NCBI GenBank assembly: GCA_037191015.1
Contig: JBBCKD010000027.1
Location: 496,001 to 560,000, forward strand
Reading direction: 5' to 3'
Length of the DNA: 64,000 nt
Origin: Ravibacter sp037191015
GTDB lineage: Bacteria; Bacteroidota; Bacteroidia; Cytophagales; Spirosomataceae
Shown here: one piece after another, positions 33,622 through 42,843 of the stretch
Numbering within the stretch: the stretch's first letter is position 1
Layout: each line of letters starts with the position of its first letter
Made by a program: the position numbers and the translations under genes
The notes under the pieces: model-generated
Seen by the model: the letters and a program-made list of their open reading frames with translations, nothing else
The model's database searches: none
What the model was told of the DNA's origin: nothing

Positions 33622-34077
33622 CTATTTCATTACCTCGGCATTGTCGAGAATATAATTCAGTTCGTAGATATCGTCGGCATTCAGCTTGAGCGTACCCTTG
33701 AAAGTCAACCGCTCGTCGGTTTTGAATTTACGGGCATTCTTCCCAAAATTGAGTGTCATGACAGATTCCGGTCCTGCTCCACCACAAAAAAAACAGGCGC
33801 TGAACGGGAAAGCCGACAAGACATACAACCCGGCATCCAGGTCGCGCGGGATCACATAACCTGTAATGGCTACCTCCTTTTTATCCAGTTTCTTTACACT
33901 GGGGCCAAAAGTGGGATAGAGCATATATACCTGCTCCGCTTCAAACCATTTTTTGTTGAACGTTACATCTCTCAGGATTTCCCATGTCACTTTTTCCGGG
34001 TTAGCAGAAAAAGTAAAGGAGCTCATTAATACAGCCACCGCTACGACGGTCAACCAATTTCGGCTAATAGCTTTCAT
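33622..34077 (-). CDS. DUF3299-family exported protein (copy 3)
   Basis: A paralogue of the two DUF3299 proteins at 20.8-21.8 kb. The best start is Met11 of the longer frame (34077), giving a signal peptide (WLTVVAVAVLMSSFTFSAN) and about 151 residues. The core is conserved: VTWEILRDVTFNKKWFEAEQVYMLYPTFG, KKEVAITGYVIPRD, SACFFCGGAGPESVMTLNF, KFKTDERLTFKGTLKLN. It is isolated from the other two by 12 kb and has no metal-related neighbour. A longer start at 34107 is possible. Confidence 0.86.
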   Translation of the reverse strand: MKAISRNWLTVVAVAVLMSSFTFSANPEKVTWEILRDVTFNKKWFEAEQVYMLYPTFGPSVKKLDKKEVAITGYVIPRDLDAGLYVLSAFPFSACFFCGGAGPESVMTLNFGKNARKFKTDERLTFKGTLKLNADDIYELNYILDNAEVMK

Positions 34078-34235
34078 TCTAATTATCCCTTTTTTATCAA
34101 TATTCAAATGTATAAACGAATATAAAAGGTTTCCGGTTCATCTCAAAGCGCTGTTTGCCAGGACGGCCGGATTTCAATCCACTCCTCTTTCCCTTCAGCA
34201 AATGACCGGCCAGAAGTAATCCTGCTCGTCCGTCC

Positions 34236-35222
34236 TTATTTATTACCCTGCCGGAACTCCCTGTGCAGGGATTCTTCATACAGCCTTTCCCTCGACAATC
34301 CCTTAAAATATTCGTACGTTCTCTTGAGCCCCTCCGCCCGGTCTACCCGGGGTTCCCAGCCCAGAATTTCCCTTGCTTTCGTAATATCCGGCTGCCTTTG
34401 CTTCGGGTCATCTTTCGGCAGCGGCTTATAGATTACCTTCTGCGAAGTCCCGGTAAGCCTGATGATTTCTTCTGCGAAGTCCCGGATGGTGATTTCCGAC
34501 GGGTTACCGATGTTGACCGGGTAGGGATAGTCGCTCAGCAACAGCCGGTAAATTCCCTCTACCAGGTCGTCGACGTAGCAGAATGACCTTGTCTGGGAGC
34601 CGTCTCCGAAAATGGTGAGATCTTCTCCCCTGAGCGCCTGGCCGATAAATGCGGGCAGCACCCTTCCGTCATTGAGCCTCATCCTGGGACCGTATGTATT
34701 AAAAATACGGACGATACGGGTTTCCAGTCCGTGGTAAGTATGGTACGCCATCGTAATCGCTTCCTGGTAGCGCTTGGCTTCGTCATAGCAGCCCCGCGGC
34801 CCCACCGGGTTCACATGCCCCCAGTATTCTTCTGTCTGGGGATGCACCAGCGGGTCGCCATACACCTCCGACGTCGAGGCGATGATAAACCTGGCATTCT
34901 TGACTCTCGCCAGTCCGAGCAGGTTATGGGTTCCCATCGCACCGACCTTCAGTGTCTGGATCGGGATCTTAAGATAATCTATCGGGCTCGCAGGGGAAGC
35001 GAAGTGTAAAATATAGTCCAGGTCACCCGGTACATGTACGAATTTGGTTACGTCATGATGATAAAACTCAAAATGCTCGAGCGGCATCAGGTGCTCTATG
35101 TTACGCAGGTCTCCTGTAATAAGATTATCCATAGCAACTACCCGGTACCCTTCGCGGATAAAGCGGTCGCAGAGATGTGACCCCAGGAAGCCGGCTGCAC
35201 CGGTAATTAATACTCTCTTCAT
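34236..35222 (-). CDS. UDP-glucuronate decarboxylase (UDP-xylose synthase)
   Basis: A 328-residue extended SDR enzyme converting UDP-glucuronate to UDP-xylose. The Rossmann motif is VLITGAAGFLGSHLCDRF. The catalytic region is STSEVYGDPLVHPQ with YDEAKRYQE (YxxxK), and FGDGSQTRSFCYVDDLVEGI is typical. It lies 84 bp downstream of UDP-glucose dehydrogenase, which makes its substrate. Homologues of WbpP/UXS type also exist. The pathway places it in capsule/exopolysaccharide or glycolipid synthesis. Confidence 0.93.
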   Translation of the reverse strand: MKRVLITGAAGFLGSHLCDRFIREGYRVVAMDNLITGDLRNIEHLMPLEHFEFYHHDVTKFVHVPGDLDYILHFASPASPIDYLKIPIQTLKVGAMGTHNLLGLARVKNARFIIASTSEVYGDPLVHPQTEEYWGHVNPVGPRGCYDEAKRYQEAITMAYHTYHGLETRIVRIFNTYGPRMRLNDGRVLPAFIGQALRGEDLTIFGDGSQTRSFCYVDDLVEGIYRLLLSDYPYPVNIGNPSEITIRDFAEEIIRLTGTSQKVIYKPLPKDDPKQRQPDITKAREILGWEPRVDRAEGLKRTYEYFKGLSRERLYEESLHREFRQGNK

Positions 35223-35306
35223 CAGAATAAATGAAAATTAAGTTGCTGATTATAAAATATTTGTAAAGTCGCTTGTCGTCAGGTCGCACTGCAGCATCGC
35301 CGCTCC

Positions 35307-36617
35307 TTACTGGATAACGGTTTCCCTGCCGATGCTGAAATAGCTGAACCCGAGCTCTTTCATCTGCTCCGGCTCGTAAAGGTTTCTGCCGTCAAAGATC
35401 ACCTTATTTTTAAGCAAAGCGCTGACTTTTTCAAACTCCGGTGTCCTGAACTGGGGCCATTCGGTGAAAATCATCAGGGCATCCGCGTCGTCCAGGGCGG
35501 CATAAGCGGTATGGCAATAGGTCACCTCCGGAAGCACATTCTTCGTATTAGGCATTCCTTCCGGGTCGTAGGCCGTAACCTTCGCCCCTGCTTCCAGGAG
35601 CTCCCTGATGTTCTCCAGAGCCGGGGCCTCCCTGATATCGTCTGTATAGGGCTTAAAAGCCAGTCCCCACACTGCTATCGTCTTTTCTTTCAGATCGCCG
35701 CCGAAATATTCGAAGAGCGGCGCGAGAAGCTTCCGCTTCTGGTCCTTGTTTACATCCATCACTGCGTTGAGCAGCCGGAAATCATATTCATAATCCGAAG
35801 ATGTTTTAGCGAGAGCCTGGACATCCTTGGGAAAACAGCTTCCTCCGTAGCCTATCCCCGCAAACAGGAACCGCTTGCCTATACGGCTGTCGGTCCCTAT
35901 CCCACGCCGTATATGATCTACATTTGCGCCGGTTTTTTCGCATAGGTTCGCGATCTCGTTCATGAACGTAATCTTCATGGCAAGAAACGCATTGGCAGCG
36001 TATTTGGTCATTTCGGCCGAACGCTCATCCATAAAAATAATCGGGTTGCCCTGCCTGACCAGCGGCGCATACAGCCTCTCCATCACCTTCCTGGCGCGAT
36101 CGGAGGTGGTTCCTACCACGACCCGGTCCGGCTTCATGAAATCTTCCACTGCAACACCTTCTCTCAGGAATTCAGGATTAGATACCACGTCGAATTCCAC
36201 TGTGGCATTTTGGGCGATCTTTTCCCTGACTTTCTCGGCCGTCCCTACCGGCACCGTGCTTTTGTCTACAATTACTGCATAGCGCGTAAGAATCCGGCCC
36301 AGGTCCTCGGCTACCTGTAGAATATATTTAAGATCTGCGGAACCATCTTCGCCCGGGGGAGTCGGCAAAGCGAGAAAAATAGCTTCTGCTTCTTCTATTC
36401 CTTTAGCCAGGTTAGTAGTGAATTTCAACCGTCCTTCCTCTACATTCCGGTGGAAAAGGACTTCGAGGCCAGGCTCATATATAGGCACGATCCCGTTTTG
36501 CAAACGGTTGATCTTTTCCTCGTTGACATCTACGCAAACTACCTGGTTCCCGGTTTCCGAAAAGCAGGTTCCCGTGACAAGGCCTACATAACCGGTTCCT
36601 ACTACTGCAATTTTCAT
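35307..36617 (-). CDS. ugd: UDP-glucose 6-dehydrogenase
   Basis: A 436-residue NAD-dependent enzyme that oxidises UDP-glucose to UDP-glucuronate. Signatures: IAVVGTGYVGLVTGTCFSETGNQV, VDKSTVPVGTAEKV, FVSNPEFLREGVAV-like and the catalytic Cys motif GYGGSCFPKDVQAL (about residue 260). Length is normal. A -7-like box (TAATTTTG on the minus strand, 36704-36711) lies about 90 bp before the start. It forms an operon with the decarboxylase. Confidence 0.96.
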   Translation of the reverse strand: MKIAVVGTGYVGLVTGTCFSETGNQVVCVDVNEEKINRLQNGIVPIYEPGLEVLFHRNVEEGRLKFTTNLAKGIEEAEAIFLALPTPPGEDGSADLKYILQVAEDLGRILTRYAVIVDKSTVPVGTAEKVREKIAQNATVEFDVVSNPEFLREGVAVEDFMKPDRVVVGTTSDRARKVMERLYAPLVRQGNPIIFMDERSAEMTKYAANAFLAMKITFMNEIANLCEKTGANVDHIRRGIGTDSRIGKRFLFAGIGYGGSCFPKDVQALAKTSSDYEYDFRLLNAVMDVNKDQKRKLLAPLFEYFGGDLKEKTIAVWGLAFKPYTDDIREAPALENIRELLEAGAKVTAYDPEGMPNTKNVLPEVTYCHTAYAALDDADALMIFTEWPQFRTPEFEKVSALLKNKVIFDGRNLYEPEQMKELGFSYFSIGRETVIQ

Positions 36618-36816
36618 CAGAATAAAAATTTAATATGGTGCTGAGCTAATAATGAGCTGATAAGATGACAGGATCCACTGCAACAGCCTTCGCTGAGATC
36701 GGGCAAAATTAGCCTTTTTCCGAGATATTAGGTCGGGAGCTTGCGAATTTGTCAATTAAGTTGTATTATTTCAACAACACATATATAGGATTCATACCCA
36801 AAACTCATCACAAACC

Positions 36817-37956
36817 ATGCTTCATCCTTCAAACACAAACCAGGACATGATCCGGCAGGCCGTCAGGGACTTTACCGAAATACATATCAGGCCCTTCGTC
36901 AGGGAGTGGGACGAAAAACAACATTTCCCGGTGCAACTGTTCAGAGATATGGGTGCGCTGGGACTGATGGGAATACTGGTTCCCGAAAGCTACGGCGGAG
37001 CGGGATTACAATACGCCGACTACGTGGCAGCTATCGTGGAGTTGTCCAAAACCGACCCGTCCGTAGGGCTTTCAATGGCAGCTCACAACTCACTTTGCAC
37101 CAACCATATACTCCTGTTTGGAAACGAGGAGCAGAAGCGCTTTTACCTGCCGAAGCTGGCTTCGGGCGAATGGCCGGGCGCATGGGCGCTGACCGAGCCG
37201 GGTACAGGATCGGACGCCGGGAACCTGAAAACATCAGCGGTTAGAAAAGGGAATTCCTGGGTCTTGAACGGTACCAAAAGTTTTATTACAAACGGTATAA
37301 GCGGAAACGTGGTGGTGGTCATCGCCCGTACGGATAACGAACGGTCCAAATCAAATGCAACTGCTTTTATCGTACAAAAGGGCACTCCGGGATTCAGCAC
37401 CGGGAAAAAGCTGGATAAGCTCGGCATGCGCGCCTCAGAAACCACCGAGCTTATTTTCGAGGATTGTATAATAGACGACGACCAGCGGCTGGGCGAGCCG
37501 AGCGACGGGTTCAGGCAGGCGCTCAAAATCCTGGACGGCGGGCGCATATCCATCGCCTCCCTCAGCCTCGGAATCGCACTGGGGGCCTTTGAGAACGCCC
37601 TGAGCTACTCTAAAGAAAGGGAGCAGTTCGGCAAACCTATCTCCCAGTTCCAGGGTATTTCCTTCAAGCTGGCCGATATGTATACCCGTATCCAGGCTTC
37701 TTCCCTGCTGACCTACCACGCAGCTGCCGAAAAAGACATGGGCCGGAGCGCTACGCTTGCCAGCTCGGTGGCCAAATACCATGCTTCCGAAACCGCGGTC
37801 AGTGTATCGGGCGATGCCGTCCAGATCCTGGGCGGTTACGGCTTCACAAAAGACTACCCGGTGGAAAAATTCTACCGCGACAGCAAGCTGTGCACGATCG
37901 GCGAAGGGACCAGCGAGATTCAGAAGCTTGTCATATCGCGGGAGATATTGAAGTAA
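36817..37956 (+). CDS. Acyl-CoA dehydrogenase
   Basis: A 379-residue FAD enzyme catalysing alpha,beta-dehydrogenation of an acyl-CoA. Signatures: WALTEPGTGSDAGNLKT, VFNGTKSFITNG-like (LNGTKSFITNG), GGRISIASLSLGIALGAFENAL, and the catalytic-base region IGEGTSEIQKLVISREIL at the C-terminus. It most resembles short/branched-chain enzymes. Chain-length choice cannot be told. Confidence 0.95.
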   Translation: MLHPSNTNQDMIRQAVRDFTEIHIRPFVREWDEKQHFPVQLFRDMGALGLMGILVPESYGGAGLQYADYVAAIVELSKTDPSVGLSMAAHNSLCTNHILLFGNEEQKRFYLPKLASGEWPGAWALTEPGTGSDAGNLKTSAVRKGNSWVLNGTKSFITNGISGNVVVVIARTDNERSKSNATAFIVQKGTPGFSTGKKLDKLGMRASETTELIFEDCIIDDDQRLGEPSDGFRQALKILDGGRISIASLSLGIALGAFENALSYSKEREQFGKPISQFQGISFKLADMYTRIQASSLLTYHAAAEKDMGRSATLASSVAKYHASETAVSVSGDAVQILGGYGFTKDYPVEKFYRDSKLCTIGEGTSEIQKLVISREILK

Positions 37957-38110
37957 TGCGCCGGCGCTCCCGCCGCTTAAACCATTCACACACCACTAAC
38001 CCCGGCGTATGGGCCGCTACACCCTTATATTTGGTATAAAGCCATAATATACGTAAATTGTAGTCAGATTATTGTCCGATAGAACTCACTTTAAACCGTA
38101 CCCCATTCAT

Positions 38111-39025
38111 ATGTCAGTAGCCTACATCCTGTTAATTATTGTCGTCGTGGCCATCCTCATGGCCGTAAAAGTTGTGCCGCAGCAAAGCGCCTATGTGATG
38201 GAGCGCCTGGGGCGCTTTCATACCGTGCTGCAGCCGGGAATCAGCTTTATTATACCGTTTTTCGATCGCATCGCCTACAAGCACAGCCTCAAAGAAAAAG
38301 CGCTCGATATCCCCGAGCAGATCTGTATCACCAAAGATAACGTCCAGGTCCGGATGGACGGCGTAATCTTCATCCAGGTCATCGACCCGAAAAAGGCCTC
38401 GTACGGGATCAACGATTATAACTTTGCGGTCAGCCAGCTGGCGCAAACCACCATGCGGAGCGAGATCGGAAAACTCGACCTCGACCGTACCTTCGAGGAA
38501 AGGATGACCATCAACCGGGCGGTGGTGCAAGCCATAGACGAAGCTGCTATCAGCTGGGGTGTGAAGGTACTCCGCTATGAGATAAAAAACATTACGCCGC
38601 CGCAAAGCGTACTGGTAGCTATGGAGAAACAAATGCAGGCGGAAAGGGAAAGACGTGCCGTCATCCTGCAGTCGGACGGGGAAAAGCAGGCTGCGATCAA
38701 CGTCGCGGAGGGTCAGAAGCAAAAGGTCGTACTGGAGTCGGAAGGGCTTCGCGCCAGGCAGATCAACGAGGCTGAGGGGGAAGCGGCGGCGCTTCTTTCG
38801 GTTGCCGAAGCCACAGCTCAAAGCATACGCCTGGTCGCAGATGCCATCAGCACCGAACGGGGAATGGATGCGGTACAACTCAAAGTCGCGGAAAATCTGG
38901 TCGAACAATTCGGTAAACTTGCCAAAACCAACAATACGTTGATTCTTCCGGCTAACTTTGCAGATATGGGCTCCCTGATAGCTTCGGCTATGAGCGTGGT
39001 CAAATCGGAAAATAATAAAAAGTAA
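38111..39025 (+). CDS. SPFH/stomatin-family membrane protein (QmcA-like)
   Basis: A 304-residue protein of the stomatin/prohibitin family. An N-terminal membrane segment (MSVAYILLIIVVVAILMAVKVV) precedes the SPFH domain (about 25-200). The C-terminal coiled-coil helix is rich in Ala, Glu and Gln (EKQAAINVAEGQKQKVVLESEGLRA). The true start is ATG 38111; the open frame also extends 39 bp upstream to a TTG. It is followed 31 bp later by an NfeD gene, the classical partner, implying a shared membrane-domain assembly. Confidence 0.93.
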   Translation: MSVAYILLIIVVVAILMAVKVVPQQSAYVMERLGRFHTVLQPGISFIIPFFDRIAYKHSLKEKALDIPEQICITKDNVQVRMDGVIFIQVIDPKKASYGINDYNFAVSQLAQTTMRSEIGKLDLDRTFEERMTINRAVVQAIDEAAISWGVKVLRYEIKNITPPQSVLVAMEKQMQAERERRAVILQSDGEKQAAINVAEGQKQKVVLESEGLRARQINEAEGEAAALLSVAEATAQSIRLVADAISTERGMDAVQLKVAENLVEQFGKLAKTNNTLILPANFADMGSLIASAMSVVKSENNKK

Positions 39026-39056
39026 CAGCTAGTACAGTATTTAGAGATAAACCGTC

Positions 39057-39497
39057 ATGGATTTCTTATCGTTACCGCAGATATGGCTTATTGTCGGCCT
39101 GCTGATGTTGTTTGCAGAGTTGATGAGCGTTGCGCTGGTCTTTGTTTTCTTTGCCATAGCAGCTTTTATCACGGCTTTGCTGGCGTCTACCGGACTTGTA
39201 AGCTCGTGGGAATACCAGCTGATCTTATTTTCCGTTATATCGATCATCACAACGCTTGCCCTGAGAAAGCCTTTAAAGCAGTGGGTCAACAAATCCAGGC
39301 AAAAAGAATATACCGAATACACCGGTGAAACCGCCATGGTCATCAGTGAAATCCCGGCCCAGGGAGAAGGACGCATTTTTTACCGCGGCGCCGAATGGAT
39401 GGCCGTATCCGCCAGGAATGTAAAAATCGAAGCCGGCAGCAAAGTTACGATTGTGAAAGCCGACGGTATCCGGCTATTGGTGGAAGAAGCGGCATAA
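39057..39497 (+). CDS. NfeD-family membrane protein
   Basis: A 146-residue protein. Two to three N-terminal hydrophobic helices (about residues 5-75) are followed by an OB-fold domain (GETAMVISEIPAQGEGRIFYRGAEWMAVS, ending VEEAA). This matches the short NfeD1b-type partners of SPFH proteins. Together they probably form a scaffold in the inner membrane for lipid or protein quality control; the role is known only broadly. Confidence 0.92.
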   Translation: MDFLSLPQIWLIVGLLMLFAELMSVALVFVFFAIAAFITALLASTGLVSSWEYQLILFSVISIITTLALRKPLKQWVNKSRQKEYTEYTGETAMVISEIPAQGEGRIFYRGAEWMAVSARNVKIEAGSKVTIVKADGIRLLVEEAA

Positions 39498-39546
39498 GCT
39501 CAATTCAATAAATCAGAGGCAATTTTTCGCCCGCGTATTCTAAAAA

Positions 39547-39595
39547 GTGTACGAAAAGAAAATCCCCGCTCATACGGGGATTTCTTTTCGTACAC
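39547..39595. terminator. Bidirectional hairpin terminator
   Basis: A stem of about 21 bp with one bulge (left 39547-39568, right 39575-39595) around loop CTCATA. The inner GC stem CCCCG/CGGGG is flanked by T-rich stretches on both strands. It lies between nfeD and the convergent rpsU gene. Confidence 0.78.
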
Positions 39596-39666
39596 AATGT
39601 TACGACAAAGCCGGGGCTAATATAGATAACCAGACCTGACAACAACAAAGAACGACCCTTAATTAA

Positions 39667-39861
39667 CTAGTCGTTGTGGTTGCCGTATGTCTTCTCTTTG
39701 TAAATAGCGCGCAAAATCTGCTGACGACGATTGACTGACGGCTTTTGAAAAGCAGTACGGGAACGCAGCTCACGCATTCTGCCGGTACGTTCAAATTTCT
39801 TCTTGTACCTTTTCAGGGCACGGTCAATAGATTCGTTGTCTTTGATATTGATGATTAACAT
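39667..39861 (-). CDS. rpsU: 30S ribosomal protein S21
   Basis: A 64-residue basic ribosomal protein. Sequence MLIINIKDNESIDRALKRYKKKFERTGRMRELRSRTAFQ is characteristic of bS21, and the length is normal for Bacteroidota. It binds near the anti-Shine-Dalgarno region of 16S rRNA, where in this phylum it helps keep that region sequestered. A good promoter lies about 40 bp upstream. Confidence 0.97.
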   Translation of the reverse strand: MLIINIKDNESIDRALKRYKKKFERTGRMRELRSRTAFQKPSVNRRQQILRAIYKEKTYGNHND

Positions 39862-39898
39862 ATTGAATTGAATGAATTTTATCTCCCTTAAAAGGCCA

Positions 39899-39929
39899 CA
39901 AAGGTAATATTTCGCTCTTTACAAATCAA
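39899..39929 (-). promoter_or_regulatory. Promoter of rpsU
   Basis: On the minus strand TTG (39927-39929), 20 bases and TACCTTTG (39899-39906) fit the Bacteroidota consensus. It lies about 38 bp before the rpsU start and faces the ppx/gppA-like gene. Confidence 0.68.
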
Positions 39930-39973
39930 TCTTTTGACCAAAAAAATAGATATTTGAAAAAAAAGCAGCACAC

Positions 39974-40915
39974 ATGAGCCGCAATATGGCCATTATTGAC
40001 CTGGGTACCAACACTTTCCAGCTTATTGTAGCGAAGGAAACGGAGCGGGGCTTCGAGATTCTCCTTCAGAAAAGCACTCCTTCCAGGCTCGGAAAAGGCG
40101 GGATCAACCAGGGCGTCATTACACCGGAAGCCATGGCCCGCGCCCTGCTTGTGCTGGAAGACTTTAAAAAGGAGCTGGATGCTTTCGGGCTCCCCCGGCA
40201 GCAGGTCCTGGCTTTTGGAACGAGCGCTATCAGAAGCGCATCCAACAAGGCGGAATTCCTGGACGCAATCCGGTCGGGTCCCGATCTGCCGGTCCGGATT
40301 ATTGACGGCGAAACGGAAGCTCACCTGATCTACCTCGGCGTCAGGAAAGCCGTCAGTCTGGGGACCGTCCCCAACCTCATTATGGATATAGGCGGAGGAA
40401 GCGTAGAGTTCGTAATCGCCGACGAGCAATCGGTATACTGGAAAAAGAGCTTTGAAACAGGAGGTCAGCGGCTCCTGGATCGCTTTGTAAAATCGGATCC
40501 TTTAAGTCCCGCCGCAATCAGAAAAATCAACGATTTCCTGGAAGAACGACTGATCGACCTGTCGAACGCTATCCACCAATATGCCCCGCAGATCCTCATA
40601 GGTTCTTCAGGCACTTTTGAAACGCTTGCCGAAATCGACCACTGGAACCGTAAGAATGAATGGCCGCCGGCCGGGCAGAACGGCTTTGATATCCCGCTCG
40701 AAGAGTTTTACCGGAGCCGTAACCTTATCTTAGGTGCCAACCGTGACGAAAGAATGAAAATCCCCGGAATGCGGGAACTACGGGTCGATATGATACCGGT
40801 CGCCATCTGCCTTATCGACTACATTATTTCCAGGTATCACATCAGGACCGTCAAAGCATCCCGTTATTCGTTGAAAGAAGGCGCGCTGGTCGACCTGCTG
40901 CAATCAGGCAGCTAG
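39974..40915 (+). CDS. Exopolyphosphatase/GppA-type phosphatase
   Basis: A 313-residue Ppx/GppA family protein of the ASKHA fold. Motifs: MAIIDLGTNTFQLIVAKET (phosphate 1), FGTSAIRSASNKAEF, LIMDIGGGSVEFVIADE (phosphate 2). It may hydrolyse polyphosphate or pppGpp. The length (about 310) is that of the short single-fold type, without the C-terminal HD-like domain of E. coli Ppx/GppA. Its stop overlaps the convergent MlaD gene by 4 bp. Confidence 0.93.
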   Translation: MSRNMAIIDLGTNTFQLIVAKETERGFEILLQKSTPSRLGKGGINQGVITPEAMARALLVLEDFKKELDAFGLPRQQVLAFGTSAIRSASNKAEFLDAIRSGPDLPVRIIDGETEAHLIYLGVRKAVSLGTVPNLIMDIGGGSVEFVIADEQSVYWKKSFETGGQRLLDRFVKSDPLSPAAIRKINDFLEERLIDLSNAIHQYAPQILIGSSGTFETLAEIDHWNRKNEWPPAGQNGFDIPLEEFYRSRNLILGANRDERMKIPGMRELRVDMIPVAICLIDYIISRYHIRTVKASRYSLKEGALVDLLQSGS

Positions 40916-41907
40916 TTTTCATCCCGGCCGGAAGAATCCGCAGGCTCTTTGAACCTCAGCAGGGTATCGACAGGCGATACGGCCGGCCCTCTGTCTTTCT
41001 TCCCGAATACCGATACATTGATATACCGTTTGGGGTGTTCCCTGAAATTAGCCAGCAGTTGGTTGAGGCTGATCATCGTATAGTTCAGGTTATTATACAA
41101 GGCATCGTCGGTCAGCAGCTTCCCTGCGGTTCCGTCTCCCGCCTTGATCCCGCTCAGCAGCTTCTGCATCTCGTCCAGCGCCTGGTGGGCCTTTGCGATC
41201 GTACTCCCGAGCGAAAGCGCATTCAGCGAATCGATCAGCGTATTGGCATTGGTAAGCAGGGGCTTGATGCTCTTTTCGGTTTCAACCAGAGACTCCGATA
41301 GCTTGTTCATGTTATCCATAAGACCCGCTATTTTGGTCCTGTTTTCAGCCAGGATCATATTCAGCGAGTTTCCCGTTTTGTCGAAATTGGCCAGAACCCT
41401 GTTAAGGCTCTCTCCTGTTTCCTTGAATCCTTCCGATACGACCGCCAGGTTGATCATCAGGGAGTCGGCATGTGACAGCACCGGCGTAGCCTGCTTCTGA
41501 AGCAATGCCATGATACCGAGCTCCTTTTCGGAAATCAGCTCCGACTCATCGGGCAGCATTTTGTCGGATTTCCCCATGACCAGCCGGATCGCTTTCCCGC
41601 CCAGTAAACCGCCGTCCACCAGGATCGCCTTCGTACCTTCCGGCAGGCCGACGTTTTTCCTGATATCAAGCGAGACTCTCAGTATATTGTTTTTCTGGGG
41701 AACCAGGTCTATCTGGATAACCCTCCCTACCGGGTAGCCGTTAAGGAGAACGGGGTTGGAGGTCGTCAGGCCGTCAACATTGTCGTATTCAACGAAATAG
41801 GTATTTGAGCGGGAAAAGACATCGGAACCTTTCAAAAAATGAAACCCGAAATATAACACCACCAGCGAAATTGCAGCCAGCAAACCGACCTTTGCTTCTT
41901 TAGACAT
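40912..41907 (-). CDS. MlaD/MCE-family lipid-transport protein
   Basis: A 331-residue periplasmic substrate-binding component with an N-terminal membrane anchor (about 7-25). An MCE domain follows (TYFVEYDNVDGLTTSNPVLLNGYPVGRVIQIDLV, about 37-120). Long helices (about 135-290) then form the hexameric channel in homologues. It takes part in phospholipid trafficking between the membranes. The ATPase and permease genes of a full Mla set are not adjacent. It is 58 bp downstream of the amidase. Confidence 0.92.
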   Translation of the reverse strand: MSKEAKVGLLAAISLVVLYFGFHFLKGSDVFSRSNTYFVEYDNVDGLTTSNPVLLNGYPVGRVIQIDLVPQKNNILRVSLDIRKNVGLPEGTKAILVDGGLLGGKAIRLVMGKSDKMLPDESELISEKELGIMALLQKQATPVLSHADSLMINLAVVSEGFKETGESLNRVLANFDKTGNSLNMILAENRTKIAGLMDNMNKLSESLVETEKSIKPLLTNANTLIDSLNALSLGSTIAKAHQALDEMQKLLSGIKAGDGTAGKLLTDDALYNNLNYTMISLNQLLANFREHPKRYINVSVFGKKDRGPAVSPVDTLLRFKEPADSSGRDEN

Positions 41908-41965
41908 TGTCTGTTTTTAAAATGAATACCTTAATATTATTATTGTCTCCCCGGTCCTTATAAAA

Positions 41966-42766
41966 TTACTCCCCTATCTCCACCGCCTTTTTATATTCTC
42001 CGAAAGCTTTCAGCAACCGTTCGGCATTTTCTGCGTTCCCCTTTTCGGAAATCAGGTATTGCTCCTCTTCCGGAGAGCTCAGAAACCCTATCTCTACCAG
42101 CACACTGGGCATCGTAGTACGCCATAAAACAAGAAACCCGGCTTGCTTCACTCCCCGGCTCGACCTGTGCTTCGCAAAATTATTCTCTACCAGCTGCGCA
42201 AAACGAAGGCTGTTTGTCAGGAACGCACTCTGGTAGTTGGCCAGCATGATATAGGCCAGCGGTGAATTGGGATCAAAGCCTTTGTATTTCTGCTGGTAGT
42301 TCGTTTCTTTTAAAATAACCGAGTTTTCCCGCTTCGCTACCTCCAGGTTCCCGTCTGTTTTATGAAGCCCCATCACGAAAGTCTCCGTGCCTTTCACAGT
42401 CTTGGAGCGGGGACTGGCGTTACAGTGCAGCGAGATAAACAGGTCGGCATTATTCCTGTTGGCGAAAGCCGAACGATCGGAAAGATCCACGAATTTATCC
42501 GTCGACCTGGTATAAAGCACTTTTACTTCGGGATGCGCTTCTTTGATCCGCTTGCCAAGCTCCAGGGCAAGCTTGAGGACTACATTTTTTTCCTTGGCTG
42601 AGCGCCCCACGGTACCCGGATCGTGCCCGCCGTGACCTGCGTCGATTACAACCGTTTTGACTTTATAACCATCTGTTGTATATCCTGCAGGGCCAATTCC
42701 GAAGCCCGGGCCGGCGATAGCAGATAGCAAAAGGACTATTACGAGAGATTTAATAACTTTTAACAT
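41966..42766 (-). CDS. N-acetylmuramoyl-L-alanine amidase
   Basis: A 266-residue secreted zinc amidase of the Amidase_3 family that cleaves the peptide from N-acetylmuramic acid. After a signal peptide (about 1-23) the zinc ligands lie in TVVIDAGHGGHDPGTVG and RSAFANRNNADLFISLHCNASPRS. The catalytic Glu is in SVLVEIGFLSSPEEEQYL. Length is normal for the single-domain form. It precedes MlaD in an operon and diverges from lptD: an envelope gene cluster. Confidence 0.95.
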   Translation of the reverse strand: MLKVIKSLVIVLLLSAIAGPGFGIGPAGYTTDGYKVKTVVIDAGHGGHDPGTVGRSAKEKNVVLKLALELGKRIKEAHPEVKVLYTRSTDKFVDLSDRSAFANRNNADLFISLHCNASPRSKTVKGTETFVMGLHKTDGNLEVAKRENSVILKETNYQQKYKGFDPNSPLAYIMLANYQSAFLTNSLRFAQLVENNFAKHRSSRGVKQAGFLVLWRTTMPSVLVEIGFLSSPEEEQYLISEKGNAENAERLLKAFGEYKKAVEIGE

Positions 42767-42807
42767 TATTTTGTGTGGAGCACGCTACTTCATTGATTTT
42801 TGTACGC

Positions 42808-42815
42808 TAATTTTG
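42808..42815 (+). promoter_or_regulatory. -7 box upstream of lptD
   Basis: TAATTTTG, 28 bp before the TTG start of the LptD gene, matches TAnnTTTG. No TTG is found at the proper distance, so the call is moderate. Confidence 0.4.
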
Positions 42816-42843
42816 ATCACAATATTTTACAAAAATAAGTTAT

